NCBI RefSeq assembly: GCF_009725235.1
Contig: NZ_WJFC01000007.1
Coordinates: forward strand, 1 to 64,000
Length of the DNA: 64,000 nt
DNA from: Scytonema sp. UIC 10036
Lineage (GTDB): Bacteria > Cyanobacteriota > Cyanobacteriia > Cyanobacteriales > Nostocaceae
Direction: 5' to 3'
Part shown: piece by piece, positions 1 through 7,138 of the stretch
How positions within the stretch are numbered: position 1 is the stretch's first letter
Layout: every line of letters starts with the position of its first letter
Program-made: the position numbers and the translations under genes
The notes under the pieces: generated by a model
The model's database searches: none
Told to the model about the DNA's origin: nothing
The model's input: only the letters and a program-made list of their open reading frames with translations

Positions 1-210
1 CCCCAGAGGGGACCCCTAGCCCCCCTTAAAAAGGGGGGCTAAGCTAAGTCTTGTTGATAAAAACTTAAACCGTTTGTGTAGGAAATAAGTAGCTATGGTA
101 ATGAGTGCGATAGTTAATTTGTCATTAGTCATTAGTCATTAGTCGTTTGTAAGGATTTATTGTAATTCGATTTATTTCTACCTAACTACTTAAAAGCGAA
201 ATATATTTCT
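1..210. repeat. Intergenic edge with C/G-rich interspersed repeat
   Basis: Positions 1-45 hold a C-rich then G-rich block (CCCCAGAGGGGACCCC, then a CCCCCCTT...AAGGGGGG hairpin). A second copy of the same family lies at 10905-10960 and a shorter relative near 17660-17695. GTCATTA is repeated at about 121-145. No gene is visible before 211. Confidence 0.6.
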
Positions 211-558
211 TCAATGTCCAATTGCTTGCCTGCGAGAATAAATTTCTTCTATCAGCAAATCTCGCAGTTCGTTAGCAATGTCATCAGGCGGATTACCAGC
301 TAGCGCTCGTCCAATAAGTCGTTCTGCCGATCGCAATTCAGAACATTCTACTGCAAGAACTGCGGCACTACGATGGAGAATAGATCTAGTAGGTTCAAGG
401 TCGAGTAAGTCTGCCACTAGATCTGCAGCAGCTCGCTCTTAAGAAAAGGCAGCTTTGGTTAATTCTAAAGCAATAATGATATCACCCCTTTGACGGGCCA
501 GGAATGCTTGGTCAACAAGTTCCATTGCTTCTCGATGAAGAATTTCTACGTCTTGCAT
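211..558 (-). pseudogene. Small cyanobacterial conserved protein split by an in-frame stop
   Basis: On the minus strand an ATG at 558-556 opens a frame (MQDVEILHREAMELVDQA...) that meets TAA at 441-439 after 39 codons. The same frame continues without further stops to 211, through DLEPTRSILHRSAA and GNPPDDIANELRDLL. I recall a cyanobacterial family of about 115-130 residues in which both halves form one protein, so this is most simply one gene with a nonsense codon. A GTG at 417-415 could restart the second half (68 aa). A base-call error would give the same picture. Its start overlaps the 3' end of the upstream gene by 13 bases, which suggests an ancestral operon. Function unknown. Confidence 0.65.
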
Positions 559-899
559 TTTTCCACTATCCGGGTACGTGGTGTGCTAAATTCAATAACG
601 CAGACGTAGCCGGGAGACAAAGTATCCGAGGGGCTAATCTGTTCTAATTTCATGTTAACTCTAGATTGTATTATGCTTTCAGAGCCTCTGCGGATGCCAG
701 AAACTTCTAAGCGAGCTTTTCTTTGAAATAAAGTATTTGGATCGTTAATGGAACCTAACCAAAAGTCAAAGCCAAAACTTTTGCCTTTAATAGAGCGCTC
801 AATTACAGTAAGTCCCGTCAGGTAAGGCATCAGGAGTGCAGCAATTCCGTAAGCTCCATACTCTGTAGCAACTTCTTGGTCAGCATTAGAAGTTAGCAC
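546..899 (-). CDS. Hypothetical protein, 5'-truncated
   Basis: A frame of about 117 residues beginning near LTSNADQEVATEYGAYG and ending PRTRIVEKCKT. It resembles a small cyanobacterial protein of unknown function usually found directly upstream of the family at 211-558, an arrangement kept here by a 13-base overlap. No ATG lies at the expected N-terminus; only GTG at 899 is available and the frame runs upstream into a Uma2-type gene fragment read on the other strand. I infer that the true 5' end was lost at a junction near 900-915. No signal peptide, membrane segment or catalytic motif is visible. Confidence 0.55.
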   Translation of the reverse strand: MLTSNADQEVATEYGAYGIAALLMPYLTGLTVIERSIKGKSFGFDFWLGSINDPNTLFQRKARLEVSGIRRGSESIIQSRVNMKLEQISPSDTLSPGYVCVIEFSTPRTRIVEKCKT

Positions 900-915
900 T
901 CGTTTCTGCGCGCAT

Positions 916-1317
916 TTGTTTGCTTGGGTTGAACCGCGACAGCTTGGATACGTCCTTGGTTCTCAAGTAGGTTATCAGTTAACGAATGGGGAGATTTTGC
1001 AGCCACATTGTTCGTTTGTATCGCGACAAAAACTGAAACGGATGCCTCGCACTTATCCAGAAGTACCACCCGATTTAATCATGGAAATTAAATCGGCATT
1101 TGATCGCCTGTTATCAGTACAAAAGAAAGTTCAGTCTTTCCTCAAATGGGGAACCCGGATTGGAATTCTCATCGAGCCAGATAGACATACCGTATCTGTA
1201 TACCGTCCTGATACCACCGTTACCATATTGGAAGAGGGGGAAACCTTAGTTCTTCCAGAGTTATTACCCGATTGGGAACTTCCTGTATCTGAGTTATGGA
1301 CGCCTTCTCTAAATTGA
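916..1317 (+). pseudogene. Uma2 family endonuclease-like protein, N-terminus missing
   Basis: The frame encodes the C-terminal two thirds of a Uma2 (DUF820, PD-(D/E)XK fold) protein. PDLIMEIKSAFDRL matches the conserved PD..vEi.S.sD stretch carrying the E-x-K of the nuclease core, followed by GTRIGILIEPD, VSVYRPD and LPELLPDWELPVSELW. Family members are about 185-200 residues and begin about 50-60 residues earlier. Only a TTG at 916 is available as a start and no Shine-Dalgarno is apparent. The gene abuts head-to-head another 5'-truncated gene, so a deletion probably removed both starts. Whether a product is made is doubtful. Confidence 0.7.
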
Positions 1318-1325
1318 CGCTTTTA

Positions 1326-1453
1326 CAATCCAAAATCCAAAATCCAAAATCCAAAATCCAAAATCATTAATTCTTCCAATCCAAAATCCAAAATCCAAAA
1401 TCCAAAATCATTAATTCTTCCAATCCAAAATCTAAAATCTAAAATCCAAAATT
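1326..1453. repeat. Tandem heptanucleotide repeat (CAAAATC type)
   Basis: Runs of CCAAAAT/CAAAATC heptamers, interrupted twice by ATTAATTCTTCCAAT. The same heptamer occurs at 2511-2570 and 2812-2862 around neighbouring genes. This is the short tandemly repeated repetitive class known from filamentous cyanobacteria. It lies in a convergent spacer and carries no gene. Confidence 0.9.
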
Positions 1454-1454
1454 A

Positions 1455-2498
1455 TCAAGCCCATTGACGGAAAAAACTGCTATCCTGCCAAACAGAAGCA
1501 GTACGTTGTTCGATCGCCTGCAATTCTTGCTTTGAAAGTGACTGAAAAGCGCTAGCCACCCTCACATTTTGCTCCAGTAACCTTACATCTTCTGCGGCAA
1601 TAATGCAACAGTGAACACCCGGTTGAGACAAAGCATATCCCATCGCTTGATGCATACCGTCCAAAATCCCAGGTTTAAAAAGACGACCGTAAGCAGGAAC
1701 TTTCATTGCAATAATACCAGTGTTGTTTTTTTGAGCCACTGGTAGCACACCTGTAATAAATGGACTAGGAGTGTGTTTGTCAGCAGCGTTAACAGGGATA
1801 AGAGCAGTATCAAATGAATAGCGGCGAAGTGCTTTGGCGATAATTGCCGGGTTATTGTGTCCCGTAATACCAACAAAGCGCACTATTTTTTGTTCTTTTG
1901 CTTCCCGCGCCACCCTAATTGCACCATGCTTGGAATTAAAAATAGCATCTAAATTCCAGTCAAAGGAAACAGAGTGAAACTGCCATAAGTCAAGATAATC
2001 AGTTTTTAAAAGTTTGAGAGATTGCTCTAGTTCTTTCCAAGCGCGATCGCGATCTCTCGCATTGCTCTTACTTGCCAAAAATATTTCCTTGCGATGAGGT
2101 GGTAACACCTTACCCAAACGTTCTTCACTCGGTCCGTAATTAGAAGCTGTATCAAAGTAACGAATCCCCAGTTCATATGCTCGTTCAATAATTGCTATGG
2201 AGTTAGCTTCCTCATCTTCTTGGGGACGAGACAGAGGGGACGCAGATCCGCCCAAACCAAGAATAGGTACAGTTACACCCGTGCGACCCAAAACTCTTTG
2301 CGGCATTTTTTCCAAAGCGGTACTAGAGACCAAGGTAGATGTACCTTGCGAGTTCAGATCTGCCGTGGAATTAGAATTTGCCGATGGTTCGACTGTAGAA
2401 TTTGTGAGTTGCTGACAAGCTGAAGTTCCCACAATTCCACCAGCAACAGCCACGCTAGTTTTCAGAAAATTGCGCCTAGTTGTCTTGTTGCTTACCAT
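1455..2498 (-). CDS. Aldo/keto reductase with Tat-type lipoprotein signal
   Basis: NAD(P)H-dependent aldo/keto reductase fold, 347 aa. The N-terminus has a twin-arginine motif (TTRRNFLK, Arg8-Arg9), a hydrophobic stretch and GTSAC with Cys28 as a possible lipobox, implying folded export and membrane anchoring. The catalytic tetrad is recognisable: Asp116 and Tyr121 in FDTASNYG, Lys144 in LASKS and His175 in LWQFHSV. A Ser/Thr-rich linker (about 30-62) separates the signal from the enzyme domain. The physiological substrate cannot be inferred. ATG at 2498 is preceded by heptamer repeats, so the gene is probably transcribed alone. Confidence is high for the family and moderate for export. Confidence 0.9.
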   Translation of the reverse strand: MVSNKTTRRNFLKTSVAVAGGIVGTSACQQLTNSTVEPSANSNSTADLNSQGTSTLVSSTALEKMPQRVLGRTGVTVPILGLGGSASPLSRPQEDEEANSIAIIERAYELGIRYFDTASNYGPSEERLGKVLPPHRKEIFLASKSNARDRDRAWKELEQSLKLLKTDYLDLWQFHSVSFDWNLDAIFNSKHGAIRVAREAKEQKIVRFVGITGHNNPAIIAKALRRYSFDTALIPVNAADKHTPSPFITGVLPVAQKNNTGIIAMKVPAYGRLFKPGILDGMHQAMGYALSQPGVHCCIIAAEDVRLLEQNVRVASAFQSLSKQELQAIEQRTASVWQDSSFFRQWA

Positions 2499-2510
2499 AG
2501 TGTCACCTAT

Positions 2511-2570
2511 ATTTTGGATTTTGGATTTTGGATTTTGGATTTTAGATTTTGGATTTTGGATTTTGGATTA
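2511..2570. repeat. Tandem heptanucleotide repeat (GATTTTG type)
   Basis: GATTTTG heptamers in the 5' region of the aldo/keto reductase, directly abutting the mobile element at 2571. They are the complement of the CAAAATC units at 1326-1453. Confidence 0.85.
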
Positions 2571-2673
2571 ATATCATGTCCGTTAGCATAACCATAATAA
2601 AAATTTCTTCATTTCTTAGCGCCCTTGCGTCTTTGCGTGAGTTTTATCTAGGGTATATAAGCGGACATAATAT
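2571..2673 (+). mobile_element. MITE-like element, ATATCATGTCCG ends (copy 1)
   Basis: About 103 bp bounded by ATATCATGTCCG and CGGACATAATAT, a nearly perfect 12-bp inverted repeat. The interior matches the reverse complement of the element at 53909-54012 almost throughout (TTAGCGCC...TTGCGTCTTTGCGTGAGTTTTAT), and its left half matches 19651-19685 (AGCATAACCATAATAAAA). No transposase is encoded. The rest of the 2499-2861 spacer is repeats and AT-rich DNA without a supported gene. Confidence 0.75.
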
Positions 2674-2811
2674 AACAAGGGTTTATTTAGACTTAATTTC
2701 ACCCAACTACCAGTTGCATTCTTGTTTTAATTGCTAATACTATTTTCTATGCCACCTGTCAAGCGAAGAATCTATCCTTCGATACTATTTGGGCAAAATT
2801 TAACAATTTGA

Positions 2812-2862
2812 ATCCAAAATCCAAAATCCAAAACCCAAAATCCAAAATCCAAAATCCAAAAT
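2812..2862. repeat. Tandem heptanucleotide repeat (CAAAATC type)
   Basis: CCAAAAT heptamers with one AAACCC variant, immediately downstream of the kinase gene on the minus strand and touching its stop region. Confidence 0.85.
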
Positions 2863-4817
2863 CATTTACGCAAATCTGCATCCCAAACACCAATGTAAAT
2901 TTGGTCTTCTTTGTTCCGTTGTATCACTCCTTGTAACCCACCAAGATTAAACGAATATCTACTGCTTTGACGCTCGTAAACTTTTTGTAACCCTTGCTTA
3001 ATTTCACCAGAAGCACTACCTCCCAGCATTCCTTGTAATGTATTTTTCATTACCTCCGGCTCAACAGATTGAGCAAAAGCTACCTCTGTTTGGCGCAAAA
3101 CTCCCGTTCTACGGTCAAATAAATAACCCAGGTCGATGCGGTTTGGTTCTAAGTTGTAAAGATAAGCACGAGTATTCCACAAACCTCTGGAACGCTTTCT
3201 CGGTTCTCCTAAGGTTGCTCGAACGGAATCTTCAGGCGTACCAACAGGGAACGCTGGGACATTGCTACCGCTTGTATTGGCAGTAGCAACTTTTTGTTCT
3301 TCTTGTTTTGCCGCTTGTTCTTGTTTTTCCTCTTTTTCGTCTTGTTCTTGTTTTTCCTCTTTTGGTGGGTTAGCATCGACGGGTTGCTCAGATGCAGGAG
3401 CTTCCGATCGCTCTTCTGGTTGTGGTGCAGATACAACAGGTGCTTGAGAATTTTCTGCTTGTGGAGCAGGTTGTTCTGCTTGTGAAGGTTGTTCTGAGGC
3501 TGGTTGAGATGTGGATGCTTCCTCTTGTTCTTGAGGTACAGAATTTTCTACAGATTGAGAAGGTGTAGAAGTTTCTACTGGCTGTTCTGGTGGATTATTA
3601 ACGACTGGGTTGGGTGCAACTGGTGCTGGAGGCGGGACAACAACCCTAGGCATATTCCTATTAGATTCTGTTGGCGGAGTAACATTTGTTGGAGTTGGAG
3701 TTGGAGTTGTAATGTTTGCTTCTGGGGCTTGTCTTGTAACGGGTGATGTCGCAACAGAATCTTCCGGTTCTGGTTGACGGTTGATGTTAGCGATCGCCAC
3801 CGCTCCAATTAAGCTACCTACAACCAAACTCCCTGCAATCCAGGCTGGTTTTTGCCAATTAGGAGAAGAAATCGTTGGATTTTTGGTATTGTTTGGATGG
3901 AGTTGGGTATTTTGGGCAGAAGCAGTAGCACCTGCAGACAGGGGGATCGTGACTTGTCCCGTTACCGATTGTGGGGTAATGGTGGGAGGAGCCGTTGCAG
4001 ATTGTAAAGCATATAACATTTTACTAGCAGTTGTGTAGCGATCGCCTGCATTCTGCTTAGTAGCGCGATCGATAACTTCTGCCAGATTTGAAGATATCCC
4101 AGGGGCATATTGACGCCAAACAATGTTACCTGTTTGAGGATGAGTTTCCAAGTCGTAAGGACGTTTCCCTGTGAGTAAATAGATCGCAGTGACACCCAAA
4201 CTGTAAATGTCAGTGGCATAAACCGGGCGTCCAATTGCTTGTTCGCTAGACATATAACCGGGCGTGCCAATTATAATCGATTGCGTCAGGTTTCCGGAAG
4301 TCGTAGCGACCGAACGGATTGTTTCTTTGACAGCACCAAAATCGATGAGAACTGGTTTGCTGTTCAAAGAGCGAAGAATAATATTCTCAGGTTTGATATC
4401 TCGGTGAATAATACCTTTACTGTGGACATAATCTAACACAGATAACAGACTCAACAAAATTGCTCTAACTTCCGTTTCGCTCAATGCCCCCTTAGTGTTG
4501 ACAACATCCGTCAAAGTTTGACCTTGAATCCACTCCTGAACCAAGTAAAACTGCCCTTGTTCCGAAAAGTAGGCGTAAAGCTTGGGAATTTGCTCGCTTC
4601 CTTCACCCAAAAATTCCAAGGTGGCTGCTTCTCGCTCAAACCGCTGTTGAATCATTTGGTAAGTTTTTGGATCTTTTGTCACCGGTTTGAGTTGCTTGAT
4701 GACGCAGCGACGGCGAGAAGGCATGTGGACATCCTCCGCCAAAAATGTTTCACCAAATCCGCCAGATCCCAGCACCTGGATAACTTGATACCGATTGTTC
4801 AGCAGCTTTGTTGTCAT
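2862..4817 (-). CDS. Membrane-anchored Ser/Thr protein kinase
   Basis: Cyanobacterial Hanks-type kinase. The cytoplasmic catalytic domain spans about residues 1-275: GSGGFGET glycine loop, Lys41 in CVIKQLK, HRDIKPEN with Asp140, DFGA with Asp159 and GTPGYMSSEQ in the activation segment. One membrane span lies at about 324-344. It is followed by a long Pro/Glu/Gln/Ser-rich linker and a C-terminal domain (from about 527) containing GTPEDSVRATLGEP and LFDRRTGVLRQTEV, seen in other cyanobacterial kinases and perhaps a BamE/SmpA-like sensor; that last point is inference. I chose ATG 4817 (MTTKLLNNRYQV) over an upstream TTG because homologues begin at that motif. The next kinase lies upstream in the same direction, 85 bp away. 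Confidence 0.92.
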   Translation of the reverse strand: MTTKLLNNRYQVIQVLGSGGFGETFLAEDVHMPSRRRCVIKQLKPVTKDPKTYQMIQQRFEREAATLEFLGEGSEQIPKLYAYFSEQGQFYLVQEWIQGQTLTDVVNTKGALSETEVRAILLSLLSVLDYVHSKGIIHRDIKPENIILRSLNSKPVLIDFGAVKETIRSVATTSGNLTQSIIIGTPGYMSSEQAIGRPVYATDIYSLGVTAIYLLTGKRPYDLETHPQTGNIVWRQYAPGISSNLAEVIDRATKQNAGDRYTTASKMLYALQSATAPPTITPQSVTGQVTIPLSAGATASAQNTQLHPNNTKNPTISSPNWQKPAWIAGSLVVGSLIGAVAIANINRQPEPEDSVATSPVTRQAPEANITTPTPTPTNVTPPTESNRNMPRVVVPPPAPVAPNPVVNNPPEQPVETSTPSQSVENSVPQEQEEASTSQPASEQPSQAEQPAPQAENSQAPVVSAPQPEERSEAPASEQPVDANPPKEEKQEQDEKEEKQEQAAKQEEQKVATANTSGSNVPAFPVGTPEDSVRATLGEPRKRSRGLWNTRAYLYNLEPNRIDLGYLFDRRTGVLRQTEVAFAQSVEPEVMKNTLQGMLGGSASGEIKQGLQKVYERQSSRYSFNLGGLQGVIQRNKEDQIYIGVWDADLRK

Positions 4818-4902
4818 ATTGAGAATGAAGCCCTCACCCAACTTAGACTAGGATAACGCACGCTGCCAATGTAGCTTAAACTGGTAAAAGAGACAAACAA
4901 TT

Positions 4903-6474
4903 TTATCTTGTATCGGCAACAACCCATTTGTTGTTCTGAGCATCCCAAAAAAGAAAGAAACGCACGGAACTGGGAACGACTCTTCCCGTTTTCATAAAGT
5001 ACCTTAATTGAGCATTGACTGTTGCTGTTTCCGTACCTGCTTCCACTAAACTCACTTGTTCGAGTTCCACACTGTCAACTTGTCCCCCCCACCAGTCAAT
5101 GTAGGAAAGATAGCCATTTGGATGAAGCCGTTGATTGTTTTGATAGGTGGGAGACAGTTGATTCCATGAAGTTTGATAATCGCCCCGATTAATGGTTGAG
5201 TAATAATTTTGAATTGCCTGTTCTGGTGATGGTTTATCAACTGAAGCTGATAATGGATCGGAAACTTCAGGAGATGGAGTTGTTTCAGGAACCAGCGTTT
5301 GTTGGGTTGGTACGCTTTCTTGAGGTTCCTCAGTCAGTTCTGCTGACGGTTGAATAGATGATTGGGTTTGCTGTGCTGATGGTTGTTTTACCTGTTGTTG
5401 AGATTGTTGCCAATTAAAAACCACAAAGACACCAGTACCAATGGCAACAGTCACACCAATAGCAGCCAATAAACTACCAACAAAAGTGCCATCGAACCAA
5501 CTTGACGATCTGCTACTTTGAGAAGAAGATTGTGAGGATTGCGCCGAACTGACAGAAACGGTGTGTTGGGGTATAGGGTTAGGTGGTGCAGTGGGAACTT
5601 GTGAGTGGATGTAAGGAACGGTGGGTGCAAAGCCCGGAACTGTGGGCGCAACTGGTCCTGTTCCGGTTTGCAAAGCTTGTAGCATTTCTCTAGCACTGGC
5701 AAAGCGATCGTGCGTACTAAATTGAATTGCCTTTTCCAGAACTGCTGCAAAACTTGGCGTGACACTTAAAGCATATTGCCTCCATAACACAGCACCTGTG
5801 GCGGGATCGGTGCCTAACTCCTGGGGAGATTTGCCACTCAGCAAATAAATAGCCGTCAACCCCAAACTGTAGATATCGCTAGCAAACATGGGACGACCAA
5901 CCGATTGCTCGCTCGGCATATATCCCGGCGTACCAATCACAATTGATTTGGTGGAATTGCCAGAAGGTGACATGACTGTTCCTACAGTTTCTTTAACTGC
6001 ACCAAAATCAATTAGAACTGGTTGCCCATCCCGATGACGAATCAGAATATTTTCTGGCTTGATGTCGCGATGAACAATACCTTTACTGTGAACAAATTCT
6101 ATAACTGGCAAAATACTGGTTAAAATTTCTTTCACCGAACTCTCACTGAGCAGACCCTGTTGTTGCACCCTTGCTGTCAGAGTTTGTCCTTCAATATACT
6201 CTTGAACTAAGTAGAATTGACCATTTTGTGAAAAGTAAGCATACAAACGGGGAATTTGACTGCTACCATCTCCAAGGTCTTCTAGAATAGCTGCTTCACG
6301 TTGGAATCGCTGCTGTACTAGTTCGTAAACTTGAGGATTATCCTGAATTGGTTTCAATTGTTTGATAAGACAGCGGCGCTGTGAAGGCATTTGGGTATCT
6401 TCTGCCAAGAATGTTTCACCAAATCCTCCACTCCCCAAAGTGCGAAGAACTCGATAGCGGTTGTTAAGCAGCAT
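4903..6474 (-). CDS. Membrane-anchored Ser/Thr protein kinase with NTF2-like C-terminus
   Basis: Second Hanks-type kinase in tandem with 2862-4817 and closely similar in the kinase domain: GSGGFGET, HRDIKPEN with Asp137, DFGA with Asp156, GTPGYMPSEQ. A Ser/Gln-rich linker leads to one membrane segment at about 331-354. After a second Gln/Ser/Pro-rich linker the C-terminal 110 residues (SPEQAIQNYYSTINRGDY...WVVADTR) look like an NTF2/SnoaL-type or ARC6-IMS-like fold, probably a periplasmic ligand or protein sensor (inference). ATG 6474 (MLLNNRYRV) is preferred; the longer frame runs into heptamer repeat DNA. Likely a paralogue with a swapped sensor. Confidence 0.92.
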   Translation of the reverse strand: MLLNNRYRVLRTLGSGGFGETFLAEDTQMPSQRRCLIKQLKPIQDNPQVYELVQQRFQREAAILEDLGDGSSQIPRLYAYFSQNGQFYLVQEYIEGQTLTARVQQQGLLSESSVKEILTSILPVIEFVHSKGIVHRDIKPENILIRHRDGQPVLIDFGAVKETVGTVMSPSGNSTKSIVIGTPGYMPSEQSVGRPMFASDIYSLGLTAIYLLSGKSPQELGTDPATGAVLWRQYALSVTPSFAAVLEKAIQFSTHDRFASAREMLQALQTGTGPVAPTVPGFAPTVPYIHSQVPTAPPNPIPQHTVSVSSAQSSQSSSQSSRSSSWFDGTFVGSLLAAIGVTVAIGTGVFVVFNWQQSQQQVKQPSAQQTQSSIQPSAELTEEPQESVPTQQTLVPETTPSPEVSDPLSASVDKPSPEQAIQNYYSTINRGDYQTSWNQLSPTYQNNQRLHPNGYLSYIDWWGGQVDSVELEQVSLVEAGTETATVNAQLRYFMKTGRVVPSSVRFFLFWDAQNNKWVVADTR

Positions 6475-6476
6475 AA

Positions 6477-6523
6477 CAGTGAGCAGTGAGCAGTAACCAG
6501 TGACCAATGACCAATGACCAATA
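6477..6523. repeat. Tandem heptanucleotide repeat (GACCAAT/GAGCAGT)
   Basis: GTGAGCA then GACCAAT units fill the space between the kinase start and the divergent reading frame. The same CCAATGA unit recurs at 60693-60768. Confidence 0.8.
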
Positions 6524-6572
6524 TTGTTTTATATTTTACTCAGTTTTTGTTGTTGCTACCAATAAGGTTAGA

Positions 6573-6974
6573 ATGATTGGAATAAGGAAAGTATTTTCAC
6601 TGACACTGGTACTGCTTTTAAATGGTATCGGTCTTTTCTTAAGTGCTTGGATTGTTCTTGGCGCACCGACTATGCTTTTACTGACTGTGGCTGTGGGCGT
6701 ACCTGAAGTCTGTCCTTGGTTGTTTGGATTCAATGCGATCGCTTTTTTGCTATCTTGGTTGTGGATTGACCGACTTCGCCTGAAGTACTTGGCTTGTCTT
6801 GCGAGTTTCCTGGGATTGCTGATTTGTGGATTGCAGTTGGCAGCAAGACCACAAACTCAAATGAAAATGGCTGATGTCATGGCATTGGGTTTGGGTGTCA
6901 ATTATCTGGACAAGATTCCTGTGGAGATTCGGGCAGAAATGCGATCGCGAATCCAGGACAGCATCTGTGCATAA
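6573..6974 (+). pseudogene. N-terminal fragment of a cyanobacterial alpha/beta hydrolase
   Basis: From ATG 6573 the frame gives MIGIRKVFSLTLVLLLNG, two or three hydrophobic segments and GLGVNYLDKIPVEIRAEMR, then stops after about 134 residues. From memory, this membrane N-terminus and the NYLDKIP motif precede a full alpha/beta hydrolase domain in cyanobacterial proteins of about 450 residues. No Ser-nucleophile elbow (GxSxG) is present here, so the catalytic domain is missing. The frame ends in DNA that leads to the converging Roco gene. Probably a remnant. Confidence 0.6.
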
Positions 6975-7018
6975 GACAAAAATCGCTTTGTTTCACCCGT
7001 TGCAGGATTATACGTTGG

Positions 7019-7138
7019 ATGGAGCGATCCATAGCAGCACTACAAATGGTGATTTTTGTTTCACTCGTGTTTGGGCTGTTTCTCCTATCGGTTTCTGTGC
7101 TAAGACCAACGTGGAGCTTGCTCAATTCCAGCATCTAA
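7019..7138 (+). other. Possible 39-residue hydrophobic peptide or fragment
   Basis: ATG 7019 opens a 39-codon frame with one hydrophobic helix (VIFVSLVFGLFLLSVSVL) ending at TAA 7138, overlapping the 3' end of the Roco gene by four bases. No Shine-Dalgarno stands out and I recognise no family. It could be the tail of a lost membrane protein. Confidence 0.2.

Noticed and set aside
2549..2737. 62-codon plus-strand frame
   Set aside because: It lies over the heptamer repeat and the MITE copy; the protein is not conserved in design and the other MITE copies do not keep the frame.
3262..3746. Plus-strand open frames rich in Cys, Ser and Phe opposite the first kinase
   Set aside because: They mirror the Pro/Gln/Glu-rich linker of the kinase on the minus strand; the composition is a by-product of the repeats and no start signals exist.
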